A DNA stretch of 64,000 nucleotides from Inquilinus sp. KBS0705 (GTDB lineage Bacteria > Bacteroidota > Bacteroidia > Sphingobacteriales > Sphingobacteriaceae): assembly GCA_005938025.2 (NCBI GenBank), contig VCCI02000006.1, positions 1-64,000 of the forward strand, given 5' to 3'. A program made the translations under genes and the position numbers. Positions 41,638-50,412 of this stretch are shown here, in pieces. Positions within the stretch are counted from its first letter, which is position 1. Each line of letters begins with the position of its first letter. The notes under the pieces are model-generated. The model saw only the letters and a list, made by a program, of their open reading frames with translations, did not search any database and was not told the DNA's origin.

Positions 41638-44449
41638 AATAGTCTATGTAACTATCCACAGTTTTTTGATCGGCTAATTTATCCAGATTTTCCTTTGTAA
41701 TGATAAAAAAGCTGTATTTATCCTTTGGCACCTTCATAATATCGGGCATTAGCGGGATTATTGCCCTGGCGTAATCTTTAACATTGGTTAAGGATGTAAA
41801 CCTGCCAACATATATCAGCTGGTTATCGGGCCCGGCATTTTTAAGCTGGTGCTTTATAGTATTATCCTGAAAGTTTACCCGGTTAAATTGCCCTATGCCA
41901 AAACGCGAAGAAGCTAAATTAGTTGTACCCGAGCGCACGGTAACCACAAAATAATAATTAGTGCTGTCGCGCAGGTTAAAAATAGATGGGGCAGGTGCAG
42001 CAACCTTTACCTCTGTTTTAGTGGTAGGGGTAACCGTGGTTTGTGTTGTTTGTGCCGCTGTCGCTAATGGTGGGGCTACCGCAGGCTTATCTGCCGGTTT
42101 TGCAGCAACTTTTGCAGGCTCGGGCTTGCGTACATCAGGTACTATTTCGCGGGTGCCGGTAAAAGGTACTCGGTACTCGGTTTGTTGCTGGTAAACTATC
42201 GGGATGCTGAAGGCAGCGTCATCGCGGTCGGTTATAATAATGGGCCTTGCAGCCAGTTCGGGCTGGTTAGCGGTAATATATAACAGGTGCTGGTTTACCA
42301 ATGGGGTTATCAGTTTGTCCTCGGGATATTTACTTACAATCGTTTGCAGATCGGCGGTAAAAGGGGCAAGCCTTTCCTGATGGCCGGCTGCAAATGCCCG
42401 TAAATAATATAACTGTGCGGCAAGTTTGTTATCAGGATATTGTGTAAGCAAGGCATCTACATTGGTAATTACCTGCGCAAACTGTTTGGCAGCGTATAAA
42501 TCATATACCTTATTATATAAGGTGTTAAACTCTGTGTCTTCGTCGTTCATCCGCTTGCCGTATTCGGGGTCTAAAATGGTTTTGGCAAAAGGTGTTTGTG
42601 CGTAGTTTTTTAACAACAGCTCTTTATACTTATCGCTTTGCGCGGTATTGCTTTCGCTATACAACCTATATAGGTTGTAATATATCGCCGGTTTGCTGTC
42701 ATTGTCGGGGTAACGGGCCAGTAACAATTCGTAGGTGGCTATGGCTTCCTTTTTATCATCAAGCACATCGCGGTAAAAGTTGGCTATCTCCAGGTAGGCA
42801 TTAAATACACGCTGATTAGATTGTGCCATCAGTTCGGGCGTTAGCGGCAGGTTTTGCTGCAGTGTTTGCCTGTAGTTAGCCGCATCTACCTTAGCAGGCG
42901 GGCGGTTAAGAGCATCTGTTACAGCATCCGGGTCGACGTTTTTTATTACATCTGCATTAGCGACGGCGTCGGTGTTTGACCTATCGCTGCGGCGCCAGTT
43001 ATCTTCCAACTTGCGGTTACCCCAAACACGTTTAAAATCAGTATAACCCTGGCTTACTGCTTTGCTGTTATAAAAATAAAAGCTGCTACCATTAGGCACG
43101 CTGGCCTGCGGGTTACCGCCGTTTTGCAAAGCCGTGTTAACAGGCGCCGTTATAGCCGCCGACTGTTGCAAAACCTGCTGATTTACCATTTCATCAATAC
43201 GGGCTGCACGGGCGGTATCGCTTAAGGCAGCCAATTGTTGCAAAGTATCTTCGTGGGCAATTATTTGCAGGTTATCGGCCAGTATTTGCAGGTTATCGGC
43301 CTTTTTACGAATAGTGTTATACCCCGGATAGTTGGTGCTCAGGTTTAATAGGGTGCTATCGTAATAATTTTTTGCGTTTTTATAATCGGCCTTGTCCTTA
43401 AAATAGATATCGGCCAGGCGCAAGTACGACAAACCCTTTTGGTTTTGATTTTTTGTGCTTTTAGCTACCGATAAACCATAATTTTTAAGCGCATCATCTA
43501 CCTGGTGGTCGGCATATTGCAGTTGGGCTATCTGGTAATATATCTGGTCAATAAAATCCTGGTTGTTCTCTTCCTTTAATAAACCCCGTAATCTATCGGC
43601 CCGGCTAATTTTAACACCATTTTGGCTATCCTCAATACGTATGCGGTTAAGATTGGCATTAAAGGCCATTTCAAATATCACATTACTTTTAGCAACCCGG
43701 TTATAGTTAGCAATGGCATCGGTGGGTTTATTATTAAGCTCCTGTAATTGCGCTAATATATAGGTAAGGCGCAGGCGCTGCATTTTGCTGTTGCTGTATT
43801 GTATGGCAAGCTTTGCGGTTTGCTCCGCATCTTCATATTCGCGGGTGTTTATGTCATACTGTAGTTTGGTAGCATATACATCAGGGGTAATATCTTTTTT
43901 GGGGTTGATATTCTTTTCGGCCGTATCAATAACCGCTTTGGCATCGGCGGGCTGGTGCAGGTATAATAGGGCACGGGCTTTCCAAACCTCGGCCTCCTGC
44001 TTAAGTTCGGTTTTGTTGGGGAACGAACGTATCACATAATTGGCGTACTCAACTGCATCAAAAAAGTTTTTATCCAGGTAGTTGGCTTTCGCCAGCAGCA
44101 AGTAGGCATCGCCAAGGTAATTGCTTTGCTCTTTTATGGTGATGATCTTGTTGGCCTTAATCTTTACTTCTTCCAAATCCTTATCCGGCGACCCGGTGCT
44201 TGCAATGGTATCGCGGTAAACGCTTAAAATTTCGGTATAATCATCTATGTGGCTGGTTTCGTAGCTTTCCTGCTTCTCGCGCAGCAGTTCGTTGGCATTA
44301 AACAAGATGTTATAATGCGCGGTAAGGTTCTGCATAGCGCGGTTAAACTTGCTTTTTTTTTCGAGCGAGCAACCTGCTATGGCAAATGCTACTGCAAAAA
44401 ACAGTAGCTTATTTAAACGTATGACGGAATTAATAGCGGACCGCTTCAA
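41621..44449 (-). CDS. porW: PorW/SprE-like type IX secretion lipoprotein with TPR repeats
   Basis: 942 aa with a lipobox (FAIAGCSL). The segment after the lipid Cys reads KFNRAMQNLTAHYNILFNANE and TSHIDDYTEILSVY, which I recognise from SprE/PorW. TPR-like helices cover much of the rest (ALLYLHQPADAKAVIDTAEK, LRLADIYFKDKADYKNAKNYYDST, ATYELLLARYPDNDSKPAIYYNLYRLY). A Pro/Thr/Ala-rich linker (about 775-810) precedes a small C-terminal domain (FVVTVRSGTTNLASSRFGIGQFN). PorW/SprE is required for type IX secretion and gliding, probably at the trans-envelope motor. It precedes the PBP gene on the same strand and is divergent from the ATP synthase operon. Confidence 0.8.
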   Translation of the reverse strand: MKRSAINSVIRLNKLLFFAVAFAIAGCSLEKKSKFNRAMQNLTAHYNILFNANELLREKQESYETSHIDDYTEILSVYRDTIASTGSPDKDLEEVKIKANKIITIKEQSNYLGDAYLLLAKANYLDKNFFDAVEYANYVIRSFPNKTELKQEAEVWKARALLYLHQPADAKAVIDTAEKNINPKKDITPDVYATKLQYDINTREYEDAEQTAKLAIQYSNSKMQRLRLTYILAQLQELNNKPTDAIANYNRVAKSNVIFEMAFNANLNRIRIEDSQNGVKISRADRLRGLLKEENNQDFIDQIYYQIAQLQYADHQVDDALKNYGLSVAKSTKNQNQKGLSYLRLADIYFKDKADYKNAKNYYDSTLLNLSTNYPGYNTIRKKADNLQILADNLQIIAHEDTLQQLAALSDTARAARIDEMVNQQVLQQSAAITAPVNTALQNGGNPQASVPNGSSFYFYNSKAVSQGYTDFKRVWGNRKLEDNWRRSDRSNTDAVANADVIKNVDPDAVTDALNRPPAKVDAANYRQTLQQNLPLTPELMAQSNQRVFNAYLEIANFYRDVLDDKKEAIATYELLLARYPDNDSKPAIYYNLYRLYSESNTAQSDKYKELLLKNYAQTPFAKTILDPEYGKRMNDEDTEFNTLYNKVYDLYAAKQFAQVITNVDALLTQYPDNKLAAQLYYLRAFAAGHQERLAPFTADLQTIVSKYPEDKLITPLVNQHLLYITANQPELAARPIIITDRDDAAFSIPIVYQQQTEYRVPFTGTREIVPDVRKPEPAKVAAKPADKPAVAPPLATAAQTTQTTVTPTTKTEVKVAAPAPSIFNLRDSTNYYFVVTVRSGTTNLASSRFGIGQFNRVNFQDNTIKHQLKNAGPDNQLIYVGRFTSLTNVKDYARAIIPLMPDIMKVPKDKYSFFIITKENLDKLADQKTVDSYIDYYEKTY

Positions 44450-44521
44450 AGTTGATGTATAGTTTTATAAGCAATCGCTAAAATACTAAACATTATGCAA
44501 TAGGATTTAATAAATTTGCGC

Positions 44522-44752
44522 ATGGCTAAAAACGAACAGCAAGATAATAGCGAAACAGGCAAAGAGGTTAGTGCTTATGGCAAATACACAGGCATGGCTT
44601 TTCAAATGATAGTTATTATTGGCTTATTTTCATATGCCGGATATAAAATAGACGAGGCTACCCACCACTCCACCAAATGGGTAACGGCGGTATTATCGCT
44701 TGCCGGGGTTTTTATCTCATTATTCATCGTCATCAGATCTGTAAAAAATTGA
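44522..44752 (+). CDS. AtpZ/AtpI-type small membrane protein at the head of the ATP synthase operon
   Basis: 76 aa from ATG 44522; the upstream TTG is within a TAAATTTG promoter-like box at 44511-44518. Two transmembrane helices (QMIVIIGLFSYAGYKI and WVTAVLSLAGVFISLFIVI) flank a charged loop. This matches the AtpZ/AtpI group of F-type ATPase accessory proteins, thought to help assemble the c-ring. It is the first gene of the operon, and the next gene's TTG start overlaps its TGA stop (translational coupling). If the TAAATTTG box is the real -7 element, the transcript would be nearly leaderless, but no TTG is seen at the expected spacing. Confidence 0.78.
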   Translation: MAKNEQQDNSETGKEVSAYGKYTGMAFQMIVIIGLFSYAGYKIDEATHHSTKWVTAVLSLAGVFISLFIVIRSVKN

Positions 44753-45135
44753 AAATCTCAAACACAGTTATTCGCTACCTGGTATTTGTGGTTACTATAG
44801 CTATAGTACCGGTGTTATTAAAGTACACAGGCAACACAGAATATATTATTCCCAAATTTTGGGTATTATTTGGTTATTTATCAGCATTAACCCTCATGGC
44901 AATTGTTACCGTGCTGGTTGTTCAGCAAAAAAATAACGAGTTATATGCCTCGGCATTTTTGGCGGCAACCACCGTTAAGATACTGGCAACGCTGTTTTTT
45001 GTGCTGTTTTTTCTGCGGAAAAATCACGTTAATAGATACGCCTTTGCGGCTGATTTTTTTTATGTATATTTCTTAAATACGGCCTTTGAAGTTTATGGTT
45101 TGTTGCGTAACTTGCGCAACCAAAATTTAAGGTAA
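44749..45135 (+). CDS. Small four-helix membrane protein in the ATP synthase operon
   Basis: 128 aa if TTG 44749 is the start (MKISNTVIRYLVFVV); this codon overlaps the previous gene's stop and gives a helix right at the N-terminus. The in-frame ATG at 44677 would place 24 extra residues inside the upstream gene and looks wrong. Four hydrophobic helices are visible: TVIRYLVFVVTIAIVPVLL, VLFGYLSALTLMAIVTVLVV, AAATTVKILATLFFVLFFL and the final FYVYFLNTAFEVYGL. Proteins of this type accompany atpB in many Bacteroidota, probably as an AtpI-like assembly factor. That role is inference. The atpB gene begins 14 bp downstream. Confidence 0.72.
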   Translation: MKISNTVIRYLVFVVTIAIVPVLLKYTGNTEYIIPKFWVLFGYLSALTLMAIVTVLVVQQKNNELYASAFLAATTVKILATLFFVLFFLRKNHVNRYAFAADFFYVYFLNTAFEVYGLLRNLRNQNLR

Positions 45136-45149
45136 AAAACTTCATTTAG

Positions 45150-46238
45150 ATGTATAACGGCTCGATTTTGAACTTAAAAAATTTTAAACTTTCGCTCTTT
45201 TGTGCGTTTTTTGTGATACTGTCGGCATTTCCGGCCTTAGGCTTTTCGCAAGAAAAGGCCCCTGATGAGGCTGCAAAACGGTTTGACCCAAAAGACATAA
45301 TCTTTGAACATATTGGCGATTCGCACTCGTGGACAATGTTAGGTGAACATTATTTACCATTGCCTATTATATTATATACTGATAAAGGACTGGAGATATT
45401 TTCTTCGGCTAAAATAAAGGAAGAAGAAAAAGACGGTAAAATTGAACAAAAAATTTATCAGGGTGGCCATTATAGTTACACTTTAGAAAAAGATAAAGTG
45501 AAGGTTGTAGATTCGAGTGGCAAAATAGATGAGGTTGCCACGAAAAAGGTATGGGACTTTTCTATCACCCGTAACGTTGCTAGTATGTGGATGGGGATGT
45601 TGATCCTGATTGTTATATTCAGCACTGTATCATCGGCTTATAAAAAGCGGGTTGGTAAAGCACCAAAGGGGTTACAATCGTTTTTAGAGCCGATTATTTT
45701 ATTTGTGCGCGATGATGTAGCTGTCCCAAATATTGGTATTAAGCACACTAAGTATATGCCTTTGCTACTTACTATCTTCTTTTTTATATTGATCAATAAC
45801 CTATTGGGGTTGATACCTATTTTCCCGGGTGGTTTTAACCTGACGGGTAATATTGCGGTAACCTTAACCTTGTCGTTTATTATATTAATAGTTATCAACT
45901 TTAGCGGTAATAAATATTATTGGAAGCATATTTTTGCTCCTGATATCCCATTTTGGTTGTATCCTATCATGGTTCCAGTAGAGCTTATTGGTATTATCTC
46001 AAAGCCGTTTGCCTTGATGATACGTTTGTTTGCCAATATTACAGCCGGGCACATTATTGTACTAAGCTTAATATCTCTGATATTTATATTTAAAACTGCC
46101 TGGATGGCAACTGTATCTGTACCGTTCGTGATTTTTATGGACACTATAGAATTATTGGTAGCATTCCTGCAAGCGTTTATCTTCACTATGCTATCGGCCT
46201 TGTTTATAGGCATGGCTGTTGAAGAGCACGCACACTGA
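45150..46238 (+). CDS. atpB: F-type ATP synthase subunit a
   Basis: 362 aa, longer than the usual 270 because of an N-terminal extension typical of Bacteroidota. A signal-like segment (LSLFCAFFVILSAFPALGFSQ) is followed by about 100 soluble residues predicted in the periplasm. The a-subunit helices follow, with the essential Arg in ALMIRLFANITAGHIIV and a terminal LLVAFLQAFIFTMLSALFIGMAVEEH. It forms the proton half-channels against the c-ring. The order atpB-atpE-atpF-atpH-atpA-atpG is canonical. The gene follows the small membrane protein by 14 bp. Confidence 0.93.
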   Translation: MYNGSILNLKNFKLSLFCAFFVILSAFPALGFSQEKAPDEAAKRFDPKDIIFEHIGDSHSWTMLGEHYLPLPIILYTDKGLEIFSSAKIKEEEKDGKIEQKIYQGGHYSYTLEKDKVKVVDSSGKIDEVATKKVWDFSITRNVASMWMGMLILIVIFSTVSSAYKKRVGKAPKGLQSFLEPIILFVRDDVAVPNIGIKHTKYMPLLLTIFFFILINNLLGLIPIFPGGFNLTGNIAVTLTLSFIILIVINFSGNKYYWKHIFAPDIPFWLYPIMVPVELIGIISKPFALMIRLFANITAGHIIVLSLISLIFIFKTAWMATVSVPFVIFMDTIELLVAFLQAFIFTMLSALFIGMAVEEHAH

Positions 46239-46287
46239 TTTTTTGAATTATTAATAATCTATATATACACGTTTAATTTAACAAACA

Positions 46288-46539
46288 ATGATTGGAATGA
46301 TCGGAATGATCGCAGAGGCCGCTACAGCAGGTGTTGTGAATCTTAGTAAACTGGGAGCAATTGGCGCAGGTTTAGCAGTAATCGGAGCCGGTATCGGTAT
46401 CGGTCAAATTGGTGGTAAAGCCGTTGAAGGTATCGCTCGTCAACCAGAAGCTGCTTCAAAAATCCAAACTAACATGATCATCGCTGCAGCCCTTGTAGAA
46501 GGTGTTGCACTGTTTGCTGTGGTAGTTGCATTGCTGTAA
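46288..46539 (+). CDS. atpE: F-type ATP synthase subunit c
   Basis: 83 aa, a hairpin of two hydrophobic helices: LGAIGAGLAVIGAGIGIGQIGGKAVEGIARQPEA and the second helix with the ion-binding Glu in AALVEGVALFAVVVALL. The polar loop ARQPEA is typical. No extra Na+-binding residues (such as Ser/Thr right after the Glu) are seen, so proton coupling is likely. The start is ATG 46288; Met4 or Met7 of MIGMIGM could also be used. A hairpin lies downstream at 46575-46595, before atpF, which may stabilise the upstream transcript so that c is produced in excess. Confidence 0.94.
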   Translation: MIGMIGMIAEAATAGVVNLSKLGAIGAGLAVIGAGIGIGQIGGKAVEGIARQPEAASKIQTNMIIAAALVEGVALFAVVVALL

Positions 46540-46574
46540 TCTTAGTATTCAGCAACAAAAAAAGAAAACATAAT

Positions 46575-46595
46575 CCCGGGGCGATTGGCTCCGGG
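46575..46595 (+). promoter_or_regulatory. Hairpin between atpE and atpF
   Basis: CCCGGGGC (46575-46582) pairs with GCTCCGGG (46588-46595), including one G-U pair and a 5-base loop. No U-tract follows, so it is more likely an mRNA-stability or attenuating element than a terminator. Confidence 0.5.
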
Positions 46596-46641
46596 CAATG
46601 TTTAAATTTAATTTTGAATTTTTAATATCTATATAAAAAAT

Positions 46642-47133
46642 ATGGAAATTGTTCAACCCGCAATAGGTTTAGTTTTTTGGACATTTATATCGTTTATAGC
46701 CTTGCTAATTATATTACGCAAGTTTGCCTGGAACCCGATATTAGGTGCCGTTAACGAGCGCGAGCGTAATATTGAGAACGCTTTATCAAAAGCCGAAGCT
46801 GCTAAAGAAGAGATGTCGCGCTTAACCAGCGAGAACGAGTCTTTACTAAAACAGGCACGTATTGAGCGTGACGCTATTTTAGCCGAAGCAAAAAAGGTAA
46901 AAGACCAAATTATCGGCGAAGCAAAAGAAGCTGCACACAAAGAAGGTGCCCGCCAAATTGAGCTTGCCCGTATAGAAATTAATAACCAGAAAGCCATAGC
47001 TATGGCCGATGTTAAAAACCAGGTTGCAGCATTATCTTTAGAGATTGCTGAAAAAGTATTGCGCAAGCAATTTGAAGACCAGGGCAAACAGGATGCATTA
47101 GTTGCCGACCTGTTGAAAGAAGTGAAATTGTAA
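46642..47133 (+). CDS. atpF: F-type ATP synthase subunit b
   Basis: 163 aa. One N-terminal transmembrane helix (IGLVFWTFISFIALLIILRKF) followed by FAWNPILGAVNERERNIENAL, a signature of subunit b. The rest is a long charged coiled coil (about 40-150) rich in Ala, Glu and Lys that forms the peripheral stalk. The C-terminal part (ALSLEIAEKVLRKQFEDQ) contacts delta. The gene follows the 46575-46595 hairpin and lies 17 bp before atpH. Length is normal. A long open frame on the opposite strand mirrors the coiled-coil codons and is not a gene. Confidence 0.95.
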   Translation: MEIVQPAIGLVFWTFISFIALLIILRKFAWNPILGAVNERERNIENALSKAEAAKEEMSRLTSENESLLKQARIERDAILAEAKKVKDQIIGEAKEAAHKEGARQIELARIEINNQKAIAMADVKNQVAALSLEIAEKVLRKQFEDQGKQDALVADLLKEVKL

Positions 47134-47150
47134 CTCTCAACAAAAAGAGA

Positions 47151-47699
47151 ATGTCAGAAATAACAGTAGCATTAAGATACGCGAAAGCATTAATTGACCT
47201 TGCCGAGGAGCAAAAAGCCCTTGAAGCGGTTAAGAATGATATGGAGCTTTTGCTTAAAACTGTAAAAGCTAACCCTGAGTTAGGCGCTGTTTTAGCTAAT
47301 CCCATCATATCGCACAGTAAAAAGATACACATACTGGCTGATGTTTTTGGCACCAAGGTAAGCAAGGTAAGCATAGCGTTTTTTAACATTATGGTTAACA
47401 AAGGCCGTGGCGAAGTATTATATACTACCGCCCAGGAGTTTGTTGGCTTGTACGATATTAAAAACCACATTACTAATGCAAGGGTTACCACAGCGGCACC
47501 TTTATCGGCAGCTAACAAACAAAAAATGCAGGCCGATGTGCAGGCAGCCATTGGCGGTACAGTTAAATTAACCGATAAGGTTGACCCTACGCTGATAGGC
47601 GGCTTTGTATTAACCGTTGGCGACAGGCAGGTAGATACCAGCATTGCTACCAGTCTTAAAAAACTAAAGAAGGAATTTGCACAGGTTGCAATCAAATAA
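47151..47699 (+). CDS. atpH: F-type ATP synthase subunit delta
   Basis: 182 aa. The N-terminal helical domain begins SEITVALRYAKALIDLAEEQKALEAVKNDM, with the conserved RYAKAL motif, and includes NPELGAVLANPIISHSKK. The C-terminal domain has VDPTLIGGFVLTVGDRQVDTSIATSLKKL, the signature of OSCP/delta. It links F1 to the b-subunit stalk. It lies 17 bp after atpF and 33 bp before atpA. A 227-codon frame on the other strand over most of it is a shadow. Confidence 0.95.
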   Translation: MSEITVALRYAKALIDLAEEQKALEAVKNDMELLLKTVKANPELGAVLANPIISHSKKIHILADVFGTKVSKVSIAFFNIMVNKGRGEVLYTTAQEFVGLYDIKNHITNARVTTAAPLSAANKQKMQADVQAAIGGTVKLTDKVDPTLIGGFVLTVGDRQVDTSIATSLKKLKKEFAQVAIK

Positions 47700-47732
47700 T
47701 ATTTAATTAAAACTCTAAAATAATCTCAAAAA

Positions 47733-49307
47733 ATGGTAGAGGTAAGACCAGACGAAGTATCGGCAATTTTGCGTCAGCAATTAGCAGGCTTCAAGTCAGA
47801 ATCTGAATTAGAAGAAGTGGGTACCGTACTACAGGTAGGTGACGGTATTGCACGTGTTTACGGATTGACTAAAGTACAATCAGGCGAGCTTGTTGAATTT
47901 GATAACGGATTGCAAGGTATAGTACTAAACCTTGAAGAAGATAACGTGGGTGTGGTATTGTTGGGACGGTCTGACGATATCAAAGAAGGCGACAATGTTA
48001 AACGTACCAACCGCATTGCATCTATCAATGTAGGCGAAGGTATGCTTGGCCGTGTTGTTGATACCTTAGGTAACCCAATTGATGGTAAAGGCCCGATATT
48101 AGGAGAAACCTATGAAATGCCTTTGGAGCGTAAAGCACCGGGTGTTATTTATCGCCAGCCGGTAACCGAGCCATTACAAACAGGTATCAAAGCTATCGAC
48201 GCGATGATTCCTATCGGCCGTGGCCAGCGTGAGTTGGTTATTGGCGACCGCCAAACAGGTAAAACTGCAGTTTGTATTGATACCATCATCAACCAAAAAG
48301 AATTTTACGATGCAGGCCAGCCTGTAACTTGTATATATGTAGCTTGTGGCCAAAAAGCCTCAACCGTTGCAAACATTGTGCGCACATTAGAAGAGAATGG
48401 TGCTATGCCATACTCTATAGTTGTTGCCGCTAATGCTTCCGACTCTGCTACCATGCAATTCTTCTCTCCGTTTGCAGGTGCTGCAATTGGCGAGTACTTC
48501 CGCGATACCGGACGCCCTGCTTTGATCATTTATGATGATCTTTCAAAACAGGCTGTTGCTTACCGCGAGGTATCATTATTACTACGTCGCCCACCGGGCC
48601 GCGAGGCTTACCCTGGTGACGTATTTTACCTGCACAGCCGTTTATTAGAGCGTGCCGCTAAAGTAAACTCAAATGATAGCATCGCTCAACAAATGAACGA
48701 TCTGCCGGAGTCTATCAGGCACATCGTTAAAGGTGGTGGTTCGTTAACGGCGTTGCCAATTATCGAAACACAAGCAGGTGACGTATCAGCATACATCCCA
48801 ACCAACGTAATTTCGATTACCGATGGTCAGATATTCCTGGAGTCGAACTTGTTCTTAGCAGGTATACGCCCGGCAATTAACGTAGGTATCTCGGTATCAC
48901 GTGTGGGTGGTAACGCGCAGATCAAATCGATGAAGAAGGTTGCGGGTACTTTAAAGCTTGACCAGGCGCAATACCGCGAGTTAGAGGCATTCTCTAAATT
49001 CGGATCGGATTTGGATGCATCAACCAAAACAGTAATTGATAAAGGTGCACGTAACGTTGAAATATTAAAGCAAGGCCAGTACTCGCCGGTAACGGTTGAA
49101 AAACAGGTAGCTATTATATACTTGGGTACTAAAAACCTGATGCGTAACGTACCGGTAAACAAAATACGCGAGTTTGAAGCCGAATACACCAGCCAGTTAG
49201 AGCTGCGCCACCCCGAAGTGCTGGCCGCCCTTAAAGCAGGTAAATTTGACGACCAGCTAACCGGCGTACTGGAAACAGTAGCTAAAGAACTGGCAGGTAA
49301 ATATTAA
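47733..49307 (+). CDS. atpA: F-type ATP synthase subunit alpha
   Basis: 524 aa, standard length. The N-terminal beta-barrel is followed by a nucleotide-binding domain with Walker A GDRQTGKTAV and the conserved stretch ALIIYDDLSKQAVAYREVSLLLRRPPGREAYPGDVFYLHSRLLER. The helical C-terminus ends in LKAGKFDDQLTGVLETVAKELAGKY. It holds the non-catalytic nucleotide sites and the Arg finger (around ISVSRVGGNAQ). Beta and epsilon are not in this operon. Between atpA and atpG lies an 81-bp spacer with repeat words. Confidence 0.97.
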   Translation: MVEVRPDEVSAILRQQLAGFKSESELEEVGTVLQVGDGIARVYGLTKVQSGELVEFDNGLQGIVLNLEEDNVGVVLLGRSDDIKEGDNVKRTNRIASINVGEGMLGRVVDTLGNPIDGKGPILGETYEMPLERKAPGVIYRQPVTEPLQTGIKAIDAMIPIGRGQRELVIGDRQTGKTAVCIDTIINQKEFYDAGQPVTCIYVACGQKASTVANIVRTLEENGAMPYSIVVAANASDSATMQFFSPFAGAAIGEYFRDTGRPALIIYDDLSKQAVAYREVSLLLRRPPGREAYPGDVFYLHSRLLERAAKVNSNDSIAQQMNDLPESIRHIVKGGGSLTALPIIETQAGDVSAYIPTNVISITDGQIFLESNLFLAGIRPAINVGISVSRVGGNAQIKSMKKVAGTLKLDQAQYRELEAFSKFGSDLDASTKTVIDKGARNVEILKQGQYSPVTVEKQVAIIYLGTKNLMRNVPVNKIREFEAEYTSQLELRHPEVLAALKAGKFDDQLTGVLETVAKELAGKY

Positions 49308-49310
49308 TTA

Positions 49311-49382
49311 AGTTCAAAGTCGAAAGTTTTTAGTCCAAAGTCAAACAGACTTAAGACTTAATACTCCAGACTTAAGACTCAA
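49311..49382. repeat. Short repeat words inside the atp operon
   Basis: TTCAAAGTCGAAAG, GTCCAAAGTC and two GACTTAAGACT words lie between the atpA stop and the atpG ATG. Similar TTTAGAACTTAGAGCTTAG words are seen at 1265-1290. This is an unusual location for repeat DNA, inside a conserved operon. Confidence 0.6.
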
Positions 49383-49388
49383 CAAAGA

Positions 49389-50294
49389 ATGGCTAATTTA
49401 AAAGAAGTAAGAAACAGGATATCGTCGGTAAGCTCTACCCAGCAGATCACCAAGGCCATGAAAATGGTTTCGGCGGCAAAGCTGAAAAGGGCAACCAATG
49501 CTATTGTACAATTACGCCCTTACGCCAATAAGTTAAAAGACCTGTTGGCTAACCTATCGGCAAGTTTGGAGGATGGTGCATCGCCATACCTGCAAAACCG
49601 CGAGCCGGTGCGTGTATTGGTAGTAGTTGTATCATCAAACCGTGGTTTGGCAGGTGCTTTTAATACTAACGTAATTAAAACCGCTAACAACCTGATAGCC
49701 GAAAAATACAGCGAGCAGTTAAAAGCCGGTAATGTATCTATTGTTGCTATTGGTAAAAAAAGCCAGGAGTTTTTTCAGCGTCGTAAGTACAATGTAATTG
49801 GTAACAATAACGATTTGTACCTTAACCTAAACTTTGAGAATACTTCAAAAATAACCGAGTCTATAATGCAGGGCTTTATTAACGGCGATTACGACCGGGT
49901 AGAACTGGTGTATAACCATTTCCGTAACGCGGCTATACAATACCAAATAGCCGAGCAGTTATTGCCTGTACCAATGGCTGAAGAAAAAAAGGAAGAGGCT
50001 GTAAAAACCAAAGATGGTGTTATTGAAACACAGGTTAACTACATATTAGAGCCTTCGCAAGAAGAGATAGTAGAACAGCTGATCCCCAAGAACATTAAAA
50101 TACAGTTATACCGTGCAGTTTTAGATTCAAACGCATCTGAACACGGCGCACGTATGACAGCGATGGATAAGGCAACTGAAAATGCCGGCGACTTACTGAA
50201 AGCTTTAAAACTTTCGTACAACCAGGCACGCCAGGCAGCCATCACTACCGAGCTTACCGAGATTGTGAGCGGTGCAGCAGCATTAGGTGGTTGA
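49389..50294 (+). CDS. atpG: F-type ATP synthase subunit gamma
   Basis: 301 aa. The N-terminal coiled coil has ANLKEVRNRISSVSSTQQITKAMKMVSAAKLKRA, a textbook gamma start. The Rossmann-like part includes RVLVVVVSSNRGLAGAFNTNVIK, and the C-terminal coiled coil (AVLDSNASEHGARMTAMDKATENAGDLLKALKLSYNQARQAAITTELTEIVSGAAAL) closes it. It forms the rotor shaft. It is the last gene of the operon and is followed by a strong terminator. The start ATG 49389 is consistent with the family N-terminus. Confidence 0.96.
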   Translation: MANLKEVRNRISSVSSTQQITKAMKMVSAAKLKRATNAIVQLRPYANKLKDLLANLSASLEDGASPYLQNREPVRVLVVVVSSNRGLAGAFNTNVIKTANNLIAEKYSEQLKAGNVSIVAIGKKSQEFFQRRKYNVIGNNNDLYLNLNFENTSKITESIMQGFINGDYDRVELVYNHFRNAAIQYQIAEQLLPVPMAEEKKEEAVKTKDGVIETQVNYILEPSQEEIVEQLIPKNIKIQLYRAVLDSNASEHGARMTAMDKATENAGDLLKALKLSYNQARQAAITTELTEIVSGAAALGG

Positions 50295-50330
50295 TAATTA
50301 GCTTATCCGGCTGCGCTTGTCGAAGACATA

Positions 50331-50362
50331 AAAAGGCTTCCCAATTTTGGGAAGCCTTTTTT
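50331..50362 (+). terminator. Intrinsic terminator after atpG
   Basis: AAAAGGCTTCCCA (50331-50343) pairs perfectly with TGGGAAGCCTTTT around an ATTT loop and ends in a T-run. It lies 36 bp past the atpG stop. Confidence 0.92.
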
Positions 50363-50412
50363 ATTGGCACAAAATTTGGTTTTGTTAATTAATTTAAAGT
50401 TAAAAAATTACC

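Noticed and set aside
47012..47695. 227-codon open frame on the minus strand
   Set aside because: It is antisense to atpH, which has clear delta-subunit motifs.
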